Below are positions 30,115 through 40,351 of a stretch of 64,000 nucleotides of DNA, piece after piece. The notes under the pieces were generated by a model, which saw only the letters and a program-made list of their open reading frames with translations, searched no databases and was not told where the DNA came from. Positions within the stretch are counted from its first letter, which is position 1. Each line of letters begins with the position of its first letter. Origin of the DNA: Petasospora fabianii (taxonomy: Eukaryota; Ascomycota; Saccharomycetes; Phaffomycetales; Wickerhamomycetaceae); NCBI GenBank assembly GCA_022641835.1, contig CP048716.1, positions 744,001 through 808,000 on the forward strand, read 5' to 3'. The position numbers and the translations under genes are program-made.

Positions 30115-31431
30115 TTAATCATCTCTTCTGAGGAAGCGAGGCAACAACCCACTGATCCTCCATCTCCATCTCAACTTCTTCTTAGCTTCCAATAGCCAAA
30201 GAGCACTCGTTCTATCCATAGTGGCCCTTGTCTCTCCATTCAATTGTTTCTTTAATCCATCAAGTAATGTCTGTGAGAACTCGTCATTCTTCTGTTTCTT
30301 CAACGCAGGTTGTGCTAATGCCTCTTCGATATCCTCAACGTCTTCCGGAATCGTCTGTAAGCATGAAACAGCCTCATCAAAAGTCTCAAGCAACTTACTC
30401 AATGTTTCATACTTCTCTGTGCAATTACAACACACAAATTCGACAAATCCAGCATCACCACAATGTGAACTAATATCATAAAGTGGCGTCTCACAGATAA
30501 CACAGCTCTTCAAGCGAGAATCCTTTGTGCTGAACTCTGCTGTAGGGGTAATGAAGGCATCAGAGAGTTTGAGTGTTGGGAGTGAACTGGAAATGGATCC
30601 AATTGTATGGAAGGATGGTGCGTAGTAGCTCGAAGAGTCTGCATGTGGGAAATCAAAATGGGCTATTTCGAATGGTATGTCAAGTGCGGGTTTCTCAGGT
30701 GATATACTTGTCTTTGCACTAAAGAACTCGGTGCTCTTGGATGATTCAAGTTCTTGCAAAGGCATTTTTGGTTCTTCCATGTCCGTGTCGATATCCATGT
30801 CAGAGGATGAGACTGTGTTGGTAAGAAGAAGTGAACTCTGTTGTGAAATCTTGCGGATTGTTTGTTGACTTTTCTTCTGTTGGAGTTGTGATTGGTATTC
30901 TGAATGAGTTTCAAGGATTGACTTGGCTCGAGTTAGATAGTTTTCTTGCCCCGTACGAGTATCAACATCGAATGTGCGGAGAGATGCCTTGAGATCTGAA
31001 ACGGACAATTTCATCCTGGCACTTCTAATCGGGATATAGTCCTCCACTAGAACGATCGGATCAATCTCAGAGAGTACATGTGATGAGGCAGGGCTTGATG
31101 TGCATTCATAGGCATTGATATCAGGAGAGCGTAGAACCTCTGTGATTTTTTCGTTGTCCATAGGTGGTGGGGGTGCAAGAGGGAACGAGCTTAGATGTTG
31201 ATCGATCATATCAAGACGTGAACGCTTTTGTTGAAGCCGCTGTTGATACTGTGACTTTGAAAGGTTACTGTTGAAGCTCTCTTGTGGTTGTAATCGAGGT
31301 GGTGTTGTCATAGTAAGAGGTTGACGCTTTGGAGACACGGAACAACTTGGGGAAGGTGATCTTGATGGCTTGAAAGATACCCTTGATCCTCGGTGAAGCC
31401 CACTGTTCACTGTATTTGTGATATCATTCAT
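30115..31431 (-). CDS. Unknown protein with C2C2 zinc-ribbon-like motif
   Basis: 438 residues from the first in-frame ATG (MNDITNTVNSG). The N-terminal 300 residues are Ser/Pro/Gln-rich, with several SP sites (SRSPSPSCSVSPKR). Within them is a hydrophobic conserved-looking patch (VLVEDYIPIRSARMKLSVSD). Residues around 330-370 hold CVICETPLYD then FVCCNCTEKYE, which would bind one zinc ion through CxxC and CxxC about 20 residues apart. The basic C terminus (AKKKLRWRWRISGLLPRFLR) could bind membrane or nucleic acid. I do not recognise the family. A cell-cycle or signalling regulator is a guess from composition only. Confidence 0.75.
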   Translation of the reverse strand: MNDITNTVNSGLHRGSRVSFKPSRSPSPSCSVSPKRQPLTMTTPPRLQPQESFNSNLSKSQYQQRLQQKRSRLDMIDQHLSSFPLAPPPPMDNEKITEVLRSPDINAYECTSSPASSHVLSEIDPIVLVEDYIPIRSARMKLSVSDLKASLRTFDVDTRTGQENYLTRAKSILETHSEYQSQLQQKKSQQTIRKISQQSSLLLTNTVSSSDMDIDTDMEEPKMPLQELESSKSTEFFSAKTSISPEKPALDIPFEIAHFDFPHADSSSYYAPSFHTIGSISSSLPTLKLSDAFITPTAEFSTKDSRLKSCVICETPLYDISSHCGDAGFVEFVCCNCTEKYETLSKLLETFDEAVSCLQTIPEDVEDIEEALAQPALKKQKNDEFSQTLLDGLKKQLNGETRATMDRTSALWLLEAKKKLRWRWRISGLLPRFLRRDD

Positions 31432-31982
31432 CTCGATTGCAAATGAGCTCTTGGACGTCAAATTGGCTATGTGTGTACCTTTGGTTCTGGCTTGTTCTTT
31501 GAGGTGTGGATCGGAGATTGCAATGATCTTGCCGGTGTTGGTATTGGTATTAATGGAAAGTCTAAGCCACGGACAGGGCGAGCTAGCTATTAGATCCTTT
31601 CTCCACTGAGTGGAATGACAAAGACAGATAAAGCTCTGACTAAATCAAAAGACCTCTGGAGATCATATGTTAAGATTAGAACAAGAGTTTCAGAAAGTGT
31701 CTCTAAGCAATGCGCATGGCAGGATGAGAAAAGTAAACAGTGATTTCCTAATTGGGACAATAGCGTGGGCGTACCATTTTTGACAGGCTTCTTTCTCCAC
31801 TACACAGCTCAAATCAAGGAACCAAAGTGGAGTGGAATGATGAGGTTAAAAAAGATGTCGTAGCAGTCATTAATTAGATAAACAGGTCATTTGTATGTGT
31901 GTGGTTCTTTGGGGAAAAAAGCTAAGCGTGCGGGTATTTATGGGGCGTAGCGATCTCTGATGAAGTTTCGAGATACCGAGAA
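31432..31982. other. Upstream region of the zinc-ribbon gene
   Basis: 551 bases. TCC/GTT-type low complexity near 31535-31550 (GGTGTTGGTATTGGTATTAA). A short near-repeat of TTTCTCCACTACACAGCTC-type sequence was looked for and not confirmed. No gene recognised. Confidence 0.3.
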
Positions 31983-32786
31983 TCACTCCAGAAGTGTGAT
32001 CTTCTCAATGACATCAGCACGAGCACTTTTGAAAGCTTCAAGGCCCCTGATACTAGCATCCAGCGAGCTCAGTTTCATCTCGAATAGTGTTTGGTTCTTC
32101 TCCAATTCTCTTATCTTGCGTGCACTGTCCTTGATCTTTATAAAGTTGTTCTGATGTTGTTTGCGCACTTCTTCAAGCTCAACTTTGGCAGAATTACCAA
32201 GAGACTGTTCAGTACGTTCACTCTGGTCTAGTCCAAGAAGTTTAACATATGGTGATGCGTTCTGTAATGGTTGTCTGTGTGCAGCCTCGTGTTGCTTGGC
32301 ATCCCTTGATATTTGATGATGTGGCGCGTCATGTCTCTTATCTGGGGTTCTTGCATCATCATTCTTGTATCTAAGAGACTCCGCTTCTGAACCAGCTGAT
32401 CTGTGAGGATACGATTCTCTTCTATGCGTATCACGTTCACGTTCACGATCACGATCACGATCATATGGACGGCCATGATAATCGTTTCGGTCATGACGGT
32501 CGTATCTGTGGTACCCACCTCTTCCACCATCGTAGCTTCCTCGACCACCGTCATAGCTTCCTCTACCACCTTCATATCCGCCTCTTCCTCCATATCCTCC
32601 CCTGCCGCCATGACCGCCATGACCTCCACGAGGGCCGCTATATGGACTGGAGTATGGGCGTTGGTATCCCCCTCTGTAGTTGTGCCTGGAAGACATGTCA
32701 GTTCTAGCTCCTTTGGAACCTAAGTTGCTCTGTGCTCTAACGTACGATTCTCTGTAGCCCGAATCACCTCTATCTCTTCCAGACAT
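31983..32786 (-). CDS. LGE1: Lge1-like protein: RGG/Tyr-rich region plus C-terminal coiled coil
   Basis: 267 residues. The N-terminal half is rich in Arg, Gly and Tyr (RGGYGGRGGYEGG, GSYDGGRGSYDGGRGGYHRY), followed by an Arg/Asp/His-rich stretch (DRDRERERD). The last 80 residues form a coiled coil (VELEEVRKQHQNNFIKIKD and following). This layout, a sticky RG/Y-rich region and a short C-terminal coiled coil, is that of S. cerevisiae Lge1 (332 residues). Lge1 phase-separates and recruits the E3 Bre1 for histone H2B ubiquitylation in gene bodies. It is head-to-head with SNT1. Low-complexity matches are weak evidence, so confidence rests on the architecture. Confidence 0.7.
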   Translation of the reverse strand: MSGRDRGDSGYRESYVRAQSNLGSKGARTDMSSRHNYRGGYQRPYSSPYSGPRGGHGGHGGRGGYGGRGGYEGGRGSYDGGRGSYDGGRGGYHRYDRHDRNDYHGRPYDRDRDRERERDTHRRESYPHRSAGSEAESLRYKNDDARTPDKRHDAPHHQISRDAKQHEAAHRQPLQNASPYVKLLGLDQSERTEQSLGNSAKVELEEVRKQHQNNFIKIKDSARKIRELEKNQTLFEMKLSSLDASIRGLEAFKSARADVIEKITLLE

Positions 32787-33550
32787 CGTTATTATAAAGG
32801 CTTAAAGATTACTTTTTGCCGTATTGCACAGCAAGAAAAAAGGACAGTGTCGTTATCATCGTCGTGTGCCCTTTTGTTTGTTCCGGTGGTAAAAACGTTG
32901 ATGGAAAAAACCCAGACACCACCATCATCATTTTTTTTCGCCATTTTCTAAAAGCCTGGAGATTACCCAATAAGGAAGTTTTGCGAAATCTCCGCGCAGA
33001 GAAACCCGCGAAACAGCGCAAATTTCTAAGCGCCATTTTGGCAGAGTAGCGAAAAAGGGCGTCTTCAAGACAACAACATCTTTAGATATTCAAACATCAA
33101 CGTCGCTTTCTTCACAGAGGCACAGCGAGTGTATGAGCTTAATCTTAATCGGTGCGTCTTAAATAGAGCTTTCTGCACATACCGCTCACTGCGCAACCGC
33201 ATCTTTTGCTCACATTCCACTGCCGCCTTGTTAAAATCGACATCGCTACTTACCCATCCCCCCGACAGCCACCAACACACATACGTTCACCATTGTGGTT
33301 AGACGATCCTTATTGCTTCTGCTAGCTCACGAAGTCTCTCAGAATTTCACAGAATAGCAGAGATTTGCGTTCCGTGTCCCCAGAGTCTGAAGGTTACCCA
33401 TACAGAGAGCGTCTTCAAACACAAGCAAGATTGAAGAACTATCCTCAGAAGCCGAGACCGAAAGTAATCTATATTGTCATTGCCTCATTGAACTCATCTT
33501 TCAGACAAACGCTTCTGGTTGAGGTAAACTGAAACACATACACACACACA
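32787..33550. promoter_or_regulatory. Divergent promoter, LGE1 / SNT1
   Basis: 764 bases. A run of T (about 32930-32937), CG-containing sequence at 32990-33020, and a CA-rich leader (ACACATACACACACACACA) ending at the SNT1 ATG. No gene recognised. Confidence 0.45.
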
Positions 33551-36500
33551 ATGTCCGGCTACAGACGACCTACTAGCCGTCCTGGTTCATCAGGCCAGGG
33601 AAACGGCTACCGTTACAACCGTGACTCTCAAGAGCCATCAAACAGACCACTCCACTCACAAGGTCCACCAGGAACAGGGTCATCTTACACACCAACATCA
33701 CACTATCAAAGAACCAGTGGCCCATACAGAAGAGATGTTGTTGATCGATACGTTCCAAGAAGAGAACATCCAAGGGACCCATCAACAGGCTATCGCCCAC
33801 AACAATCTAGAAGTGACTCAAGCCCGCATTTCTCCAACATGTACAGGGACAGAGCTGACAGATCAGGGTATGCCCCACGCAATAGTCTGTCTGATAGACC
33901 TCCAAGACGTTATGGCTCCTATGATGATGACCGTTCACGAGACCTGAATTCCTACCAACGTCGAGGTTCAAGGTCTGACTTCAACAGATATGGACCAGCT
34001 GACCAACTGGATTATGACAACGATGGCTCAAGGAGACCATCACGAAGACCGCTGCCACCACAGCAAGACATTCTGGCCTCTCAACAGTCATCACGGAAGA
34101 GCAGGCCTTCTCTTATACCGAAGGACTTCAGAGACGATGATAACGATGATGATGACGATGAAGAAGATCTCCTCGAGAAGGCACTAAGGGAAAGCCTTGC
34201 CAAGCAGAGAGCTGGCCAGCCACGTTATGCCCAAAGAAGAAGTGAACCAGTCAAAATTGAGAGAGACACAGGCGATAAAGGAGTTACGCAGAAAAATGAA
34301 GGTATTGCCGAGAGAATCCCACTCTCTGTCGAACACAAGGAGGAACTCGAGAATGGTGCGTCTGGTGAGTCCAAGGAGACCAGCGTGGACCCTGGTCCAT
34401 CTAGCCGTACTACCCAGTCAGAGAATAATGGAGATCATGAGAAAACTTCTAAGAAACTGGAGACGTCTCCAGACGTGAAGCCACAGACACTTATAGCCAA
34501 ATCCAACGAGGAATCTGATGGTTATGACCCAGAAGATGGTGCTGAAAACGACAACCCAGAAGAAGAAGTGACATCTACAAAGGACCTTGTTGCACAGGCT
34601 AAACCCAAGGCTATGACGGAGGAAATAAAAGAGCCAGAAGAGACTGCCAGTGATGTTGTGATGAAAGATGCTACTCCTGAGACCGAGGCTTCTGCTCCAG
34701 CTTCTGCTCCAGCTTCCGCATCTTCCTCTGCTCCTCCTCCAGCAGTTCCAGCCACGCCATCTGAATCACCTGCTACCAAGGTCGATGAAGATGCCAAGCT
34801 TGAGCCAGTTACTGTGTTGAGTGAAACCATTGTGTCCATTCCTCAACCATTGGAATCCGGTAAAATCAAGCCTCTATCAGACCCAGAAGCTGTTATTTTC
34901 CCATTGAACCGCCTGGAACAGAGACTTTGGGAGTTGAAGAACCACCCAAGGAGTGAGATCCACAAGAGGCTTCCGTATATGTTGAAGAAACCGATCAAGG
35001 ATCTAACAGAGTACCCATTTTATCACGACAACTTTGTCATCCACAAGCAAGGTATCAAGCCATTATTGGCAGAGAAGTTGTCCATCATCAAGAGTGACAC
35101 CTTCTCACACAAGATCAATCTTCTTAGGGAGTATGCTAAGCGCGAGGAGGACTGGAACGCAAGATGTGAAGACATGGAGAACCAGCTTAGAGACTTTTAC
35201 CCACCGGAGGAGAATCAAGATCAAGAGGTGGCGCAAGACTCCACAGCCTCCAATGCTGCGTCTGCCCCTTCAACCACGGCGGAATCAAGAAACTCTAGAC
35301 GTTCTCGTCATGGTGACAGTGTCCGCTCGGAAGCTGAGTTCTTGGAGATTTTAAAGAACTTTGAGAAGAAGAGAGAAGATGACCCACTTTTCCGTGCTGA
35401 GCAATTAGCGGCTGAGGTTCCAGATATGTATCTCAATCCTATGGAAAAGGCTAAGACGATGGTGAATCTTAACAACTTGGTCATTGATAAGAAGCTATGG
35501 GCCCAGAGAATCTTGACTGACCCTATTGACAACTTTACCCAGAGAGAGCACGAATTGTTCTGTGAGGGATTCCTTGCTCATCCAAAGAAGTTTGGCCGTA
35601 TCTCTGCTTATATGAATCATGTCAGATCTGCGGAGGAATGTGTTCTTCACTACTATAAGACCAAGAAGCAGGTGACCGACTTTAAGCAGTTGATGGCCCT
35701 GAAGAAGAGGAAAGGTAAAGGTAGAGGTAAGGGTAAACGTGGAAGGGCCAAGAGTGCTGCCAATACTCCAAATACTGAGACTCCTGCTGAAAGTGGAGAT
35801 GAGTTGAACCTGGAGAACTTCGTTCCTAAGGAGGCCAACGATGAGTTATACACTGAAACAGGTCGTCGCCGCAGGGCAGCTGCTCCGGTATTTGACTCTG
35901 AGAAGAAGGATGAGACCGAGGAACGTAAGAGATCTCTGGAATCTACTCAAGGAACTGATATTGCAGAAGATGAAAAGAAAGGTAAGAAGAAGCAGAGGGC
36001 CGGAAGACCTGCTAAGAAACCTACCTCGTCTTCGGATGCTGTCACTGTTGATGCTGCTGCCCCATCGGTTCACGAAGCTTTGGAGTCGAACACTGTTGAA
36101 GGTGGTAAGACTTTGACGTCGAGTTATTGGAGTGTCAAGGACATTGGTATCTTCTACAGCTGGTTAACGCAGGTTGGTCCTGATTGGAATGTGATTGCTT
36201 CAAAGCTTGGTACCAAGACGCCAACGATGGTGCGTAACTATTATCAGAGGAACGCCGACTCGCATGGTTGGCGAGTTATGGTTGCAGACATGGAGAAGAA
36301 GAATCAATTTGATGGAAGCTCTTCTGATGCTACGCCGGAGTCTACCCAAGCGGCACATCAACCACAGATCCATCAGCAGCCACAGACGCAGATACAGCAC
36401 CAGCCTCCACAGGTACAGCAGCAGGTTCAGCAACATTATGCCCCACAGAGAAATCCACCGCTTGGATTCTTTACTGCTCCTACCAACGTCCCAAGCAACA

Positions 36501-37144
36501 TCACGTATATCCAACCACCATCGCAACAACACCTACCACCTCTTCACCAGGCTGCTGGTTCTCCACAACATTATCTCCCTTCTTTGCAACCAGCTACTGT
36601 TCATCAAGCTTCGCCTGTCAAAAATGAGACTTTACCACCAAGCTTGCCTCCAACGGCAAGTTTCCCTAATGGGTATAGCACACCAGGGACGCAACCTGCG
36701 TTTGCAAGATCCGGTTCTGGCTCCAACTCCAACGAGAGTGAGAGCAGATCTAATCCATTCTCCATTACAAGTCTGCTGAACCCACCAGAAGAGAGGAAGC
36801 CGGTTCCAACTTTCCCAGTGCAGGGCACGTTTACTCCAGTTCTGGAGAAGAGAGAGTTTTATTCCAACTACAATGCACCACAGAGAAATGGTAATACACT
36901 ATCGAGCAGAGTGAACATTCTCAATGATACCACGCCATCTTCCACATCCGCAGATGCGGTGAATCCACTCGATGCTTTGGCGACTGCTGCTGGCCAGAAC
37001 GATGTTAAGCCACAAGCGATACCTGTTATCTCGGGGTCTAGTGGTCCTTCGTTCCCAGGTCGGTCAATCTTGAACCCGAGTGGTGGTGCTGATTCTGGGA
37101 AACGTTCTAATCTTCATAAAATGTTGAACAATGATGGTAATTGA
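33551..37144 (+). CDS. SNT1: Set3 complex subunit Snt1 (NCoR/SMRT-like, two SANT domains)
   Basis: 1197 residues, against 1226 in S. cerevisiae. The N terminus is Arg/Ser/Tyr-rich. An acidic patch (DDDNDDDDDEEDLLEKALRE) is near residue 195. SANT1 is around residues 660-710 (FTQREHELFCEGFLAHPKKF, RSAEECVLHYYKTKK) and SANT2 around 858-910 (SSYWSVKDIGIFYSWLTQVG, VRNYYQRNADSHGW). A basic GKGRGKGKRGRAK linker follows SANT1, and a Gln/Pro-rich tail fills the C terminus. Snt1 scaffolds the Set3C deacetylase complex (Hos2, Hst1, Sif2), which reads H3K4me2. The internal region LEQRLWELKNHPRSEIHKRL resembles the conserved block before SANT1 in NCoR relatives. Confidence 0.9.
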   Translation: MSGYRRPTSRPGSSGQGNGYRYNRDSQEPSNRPLHSQGPPGTGSSYTPTSHYQRTSGPYRRDVVDRYVPRREHPRDPSTGYRPQQSRSDSSPHFSNMYRDRADRSGYAPRNSLSDRPPRRYGSYDDDRSRDLNSYQRRGSRSDFNRYGPADQLDYDNDGSRRPSRRPLPPQQDILASQQSSRKSRPSLIPKDFRDDDNDDDDDEEDLLEKALRESLAKQRAGQPRYAQRRSEPVKIERDTGDKGVTQKNEGIAERIPLSVEHKEELENGASGESKETSVDPGPSSRTTQSENNGDHEKTSKKLETSPDVKPQTLIAKSNEESDGYDPEDGAENDNPEEEVTSTKDLVAQAKPKAMTEEIKEPEETASDVVMKDATPETEASAPASAPASASSSAPPPAVPATPSESPATKVDEDAKLEPVTVLSETIVSIPQPLESGKIKPLSDPEAVIFPLNRLEQRLWELKNHPRSEIHKRLPYMLKKPIKDLTEYPFYHDNFVIHKQGIKPLLAEKLSIIKSDTFSHKINLLREYAKREEDWNARCEDMENQLRDFYPPEENQDQEVAQDSTASNAASAPSTTAESRNSRRSRHGDSVRSEAEFLEILKNFEKKREDDPLFRAEQLAAEVPDMYLNPMEKAKTMVNLNNLVIDKKLWAQRILTDPIDNFTQREHELFCEGFLAHPKKFGRISAYMNHVRSAEECVLHYYKTKKQVTDFKQLMALKKRKGKGRGKGKRGRAKSAANTPNTETPAESGDELNLENFVPKEANDELYTETGRRRRAAAPVFDSEKKDETEERKRSLESTQGTDIAEDEKKGKKKQRAGRPAKKPTSSSDAVTVDAAAPSVHEALESNTVEGGKTLTSSYWSVKDIGIFYSWLTQVGPDWNVIASKLGTKTPTMVRNYYQRNADSHGWRVMVADMEKKNQFDGSSSDATPESTQAAHQPQIHQQPQTQIQHQPPQVQQQVQQHYAPQRNPPLGFFTAPTNVPSNITYIQPPSQQHLPPLHQAAGSPQHYLPSLQPATVHQASPVKNETLPPSLPPTASFPNGYSTPGTQPAFARSGSGSNSNESESRSNPFSITSLLNPPEERKPVPTFPVQGTFTPVLEKREFYSNYNAPQRNGNTLSSRVNILNDTTPSSTSADAVNPLDALATAAGQNDVKPQAIPVISGSSGPSFPGRSILNPSGGADSGKRSNLHKMLNNDGN

Positions 37145-37796
37145 ATGAGTGAATGATTGAAATCCCGGGTTTATGTGTTTAGATTACGTATTATTAATGA
37201 TTGATTATGTCTACTTGAAGCTTTGTACCGTAACAGTTTGCGTCTTAGTTCAACGACGTGGACAGCTATATGTTTAACGTGCATGACGTCCCACTAATCT
37301 ATCATCTTCTCGGGTGCTGTGTTACCAAGACAGGTGCAATGAATAAGATAAAGACCAATACGGCTTTTGTTCCAAAAGTGGGAATAGTTCCGACGGTGGT
37401 CTCGGATAGAGCCTACCGGGGATCAGTTGGCTCCATATGACGTTGTTGGGCGTCGTGTTATCAGTGTGAGCTTATCAATGGGCTGTTCTTTTCCATACTG
37501 TTTGGACAACTAGTTGAGGGTGCATAGGGTGTGGTAGATTTACTATTATATTCTATGGGCTAAAGTATCTCTGAGATAAAGGACTAAAGCAAAGGACGAT
37601 ATCCCAATGGATCAGAGACAACCAGAGCTGACGGAAGGGGAATAAACAGTGATGTTGTTTCGGTACTGATTATGCAGATCATGCATAAGCATTCTCCATC
37701 ATGATTACTGGGTACTTAAGGTGGTTCTGTCCCTACTTCCTCTAGGAATCGTGGGCACTTCGCTTGTCTTATCGGTTACACACATAGCAACATTAA
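37145..37796. other. Intergenic region upstream of the SVOP-like transporter
   Basis: 652 bases. ATGATTGA repeats in the SNT1 3' flank (37145-37205) and a GATCATGCATAAGC stretch near 37677. No gene recognised. Confidence 0.35.
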
Positions 37797-39392
37797 ATGA
37801 GTGTTGAGATCAATGAGAAGAGGCTATCGGCTACAGAAATACTTGAGATTCAGTCATCACTTGAGAATGGTACTATTGATGCCTTCCTTGACGATAACAC
37901 AGAGATTGAGACTAACGATGCCGTTCTTGCCCAAAAGATTCATCTTATCAACGATGCCATCGATGAGATTGGATTCACATGGTATCATGCCAAACTGTTT
38001 TGTATTGCCGGTTTCGGTTATTCGATTGATTCCCAGATGGAGATGATCCAGTCTGCTGTTAAGGTCTATGTTGATTATCAAATGTGGTCTGGATCTTTCC
38101 CACTCTCTAATGAAATCTTCTCTCTGGGGCTCATCACTGGCTCTATTGTGTTTGGTATGGGTTGTGATTTGGTTGGTAGGAAAGTCATATTTAACAGTTC
38201 TGTGTTCCTAACTTCAATATTTGGCTTCTTTACAGGTGGTACTAGCTCATATGCCATGTATTGTATCTTCATGTTCCTCTCAGCTATGGCTGCAGGTGGT
38301 AACTTGGCTACAGATGTCTCTGTGTTTTTGGAGTATTTACCATCCAAGTATCAATATCTCAACACTTCGATGGCTCTCTTTTGGGGTATAGGTCAAACCA
38401 TTGCTGCAGTCATCTCTTGGGCTTTCATTCCAAACTTCTCATGCTCGAGTAAAGAGTACTGTCCGTCCTCAATCAACAGAGGTTGGAGATATTGTTGGTA
38501 TGTCAACTCTGGGATCTGTTTCCTTGCAGCTTTGTTTCGAGTCTTTGTCTTGAAGATGGATGAAACACCAAAGTTCTTGATTATCAATGGGAAAGATGAA
38601 GAGGCTTTCGAAGTGTTGAAGAAGATTGCAGACAAGTACAATAGACCAATGAGTTTGACTGCAGAAGACTTGAGAGCATGTGGTGAGATCAAACATGACT
38701 ATTTCGACCTTGAAAAGGATGGCTACTCTTTCAAGGCCCTTCTCAAAGCTATGTGGACAAACATGAAGATTCTTTTCCAAACTAAGATTGTGGCAAGATC
38801 CACAATCCTCGTGTTTCTCTCTTGGGGGTTCATAGGGCTTGCCTATTCCACCTTCTATGACTTCTTGTACATTTTCATTGCAACACACGGTGGTGATACC
38901 GGTTCTAGTGCTTATATCACTTACAGAAATGCCACTATTGCAAATTTTGTTGGTATCTTTGGTCCAATCTTGGCCGGTTGGTTGATCCTCATCAAGTTTA
39001 AAGTGTTTGGTAAAGAGATAACATTAGGTAGAAAGGGCACCATGGTTTTTGGAGCTCTTTCCTCCATGGCTATCCTATTCGGTTACACCACAGTGAGAAC
39101 ACCATCTGGTGATGCTGGTTTCGGAGCTGCAAGTTACTTCTTCGTTAATGTTTACTATGGGTGTCTATATGCTTATACACCGGAAATCTTCCCAACAAAG
39201 GCAAGAGGTACAGGTATAGGTGCTGCACTTGTTGTTTGCAGAGTGTTTGGTGCTTTTGATCCTGTTGTTTATTACTTTGGTTCAGCTTCTGCCTCAGTTG
39301 TTCCAATTTGGGTCTGTGGTGCAATTATTGGATCTCTTGCCCTGTTGGCTATTCTGATGCCATTTGAACCATCCCTTAAGAGAACAGTTTGA
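37797..39392 (+). CDS. MFS transporter of the SV2/SVOP type
   Basis: 531 residues with about 12 hydrophobic segments. A hydrophilic N terminus leads into IDEIGFTWYHAKLFCIAGFG, similar to the entry of SVOP/SV2-type carriers. MFS loop motifs include GMGCDLVGRKV (A-like, after TM2), LEYLPSKYQY after TM4, and a GYTTVRTPSG and YTPEIFPTKARGTGIG signature between TM10 and TM11. Members of this group move sugars, organic acids or nucleotides; the substrate cannot be deduced. The gene converges on SDR copy 2, with ribokinase beyond, which would suit a sugar or sugar-like substrate, but this is inference. Confidence 0.83.
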   Translation: MSVEINEKRLSATEILEIQSSLENGTIDAFLDDNTEIETNDAVLAQKIHLINDAIDEIGFTWYHAKLFCIAGFGYSIDSQMEMIQSAVKVYVDYQMWSGSFPLSNEIFSLGLITGSIVFGMGCDLVGRKVIFNSSVFLTSIFGFFTGGTSSYAMYCIFMFLSAMAAGGNLATDVSVFLEYLPSKYQYLNTSMALFWGIGQTIAAVISWAFIPNFSCSSKEYCPSSINRGWRYCWYVNSGICFLAALFRVFVLKMDETPKFLIINGKDEEAFEVLKKIADKYNRPMSLTAEDLRACGEIKHDYFDLEKDGYSFKALLKAMWTNMKILFQTKIVARSTILVFLSWGFIGLAYSTFYDFLYIFIATHGGDTGSSAYITYRNATIANFVGIFGPILAGWLILIKFKVFGKEITLGRKGTMVFGALSSMAILFGYTTVRTPSGDAGFGAASYFFVNVYYGCLYAYTPEIFPTKARGTGIGAALVVCRVFGAFDPVVYYFGSASASVVPIWVCGAIIGSLALLAILMPFEPSLKRTV

Positions 39393-39454
39393 GCTAAGGC
39401 TTTTTGATTGATTACTACAGGTTGATTTGGTTTATAGACTTGTTTGTCACTATA

Positions 39455-40351
39455 TCAATAGTAGTTCTCAATATCCTGCTCCAAAGTTGGGCCAACAGGT
39501 TCCCAACCTAGAGTAGATCTAGTGATATCGGTCTTGACTGGAGCATTAAGAGTGATGAATGCCTCCAAGAAGGATAAGTATTTACCAATCTCCTCAACAG
39601 GGACTGATTTAGCCTCGAGACCAAATTTCTTTGCCAATATCTCAGCAATTTGCTTAACAGAGATCCATTCAGCACAGGCATGATAAGAACACCCAGATTC
39701 ACCTTTCTCCATAGCTAATCTGTACAGATTGGCAGCATCATCTTTGTTCACAGCAGTCCATAAGTTTTCACCATCGCCAGGATAAGCAAAGAACCCATTA
39801 TCGTGACCACATTTGATCATGAATGGTACAAATTGATGATCATTTTCACCATGAACAGAGGGAGACAATCTTACACTCATACTTCTAATACCTCTGTCTT
39901 TCAAGTCCAAAACCCAATTCTCAATTTGGATTCTTCTACCAAAGACACCACCAATTGTATCCTCTCTGTATGTCTCATCCTTTGCCTCAACGCCTCTAGG
40001 AATGTCAAGTCCCAAGGAGCCATTGGTATAGATGAGAGGTTTTCCCGTACCTTCATAGACGTCTGCAATTGCCTTCATGGCTTCATGGTCAATATCAAGA
40101 CTCTTGGATGGATCTGAAAAGTTGATGACGAAACCAGCATGGATGGTTCCATCACATTGAGAGGCACCAGTTTTGAGGGACTCGAGGTCGGTAAGATCAC
40201 CTCTAATCACAGAGGCACCAGCAGCAGTGAGCTTAGCAGCAGATTCATCTGAACGGGCAAGTGCAAGGACTTTATGATTGTGGGAAAGGAGATTAGAGAC
40301 AATGGCTGTTCCAACAAAGCCTGATCCACCTGTGATAAAGTATCTTGCCAT
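39455..40351 (-). CDS. NAD(P)-binding SDR-like reductase, YLL056C family, copy 2
   Basis: 298 residues, equal in length to the copy at 27047-27943 and clearly related along its whole length: TGGSGFVG, ALARSDESAAKL, GDLTDLESLK, RGIRSMSVRLSPSVHG and TLGWEPVGPTLEQDI. By eye roughly half of the residues match. As in copy 1, the canonical YxxxK is not visible. Conserved SMSVRLSP and the length point to the YLL056C group. The gene faces RBK1 across 321 bases and converges on the SVOP-like transporter with 62 bases between stops. Confidence 0.85.
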   Translation of the reverse strand: MARYFITGGSGFVGTAIVSNLLSHNHKVLALARSDESAAKLTAAGASVIRGDLTDLESLKTGASQCDGTIHAGFVINFSDPSKSLDIDHEAMKAIADVYEGTGKPLIYTNGSLGLDIPRGVEAKDETYREDTIGGVFGRRIQIENWVLDLKDRGIRSMSVRLSPSVHGENDHQFVPFMIKCGHDNGFFAYPGDGENLWTAVNKDDAANLYRLAMEKGESGCSYHACAEWISVKQIAEILAKKFGLEAKSVPVEEIGKYLSFLEAFITLNAPVKTDITRSTLGWEPVGPTLEQDIENYY

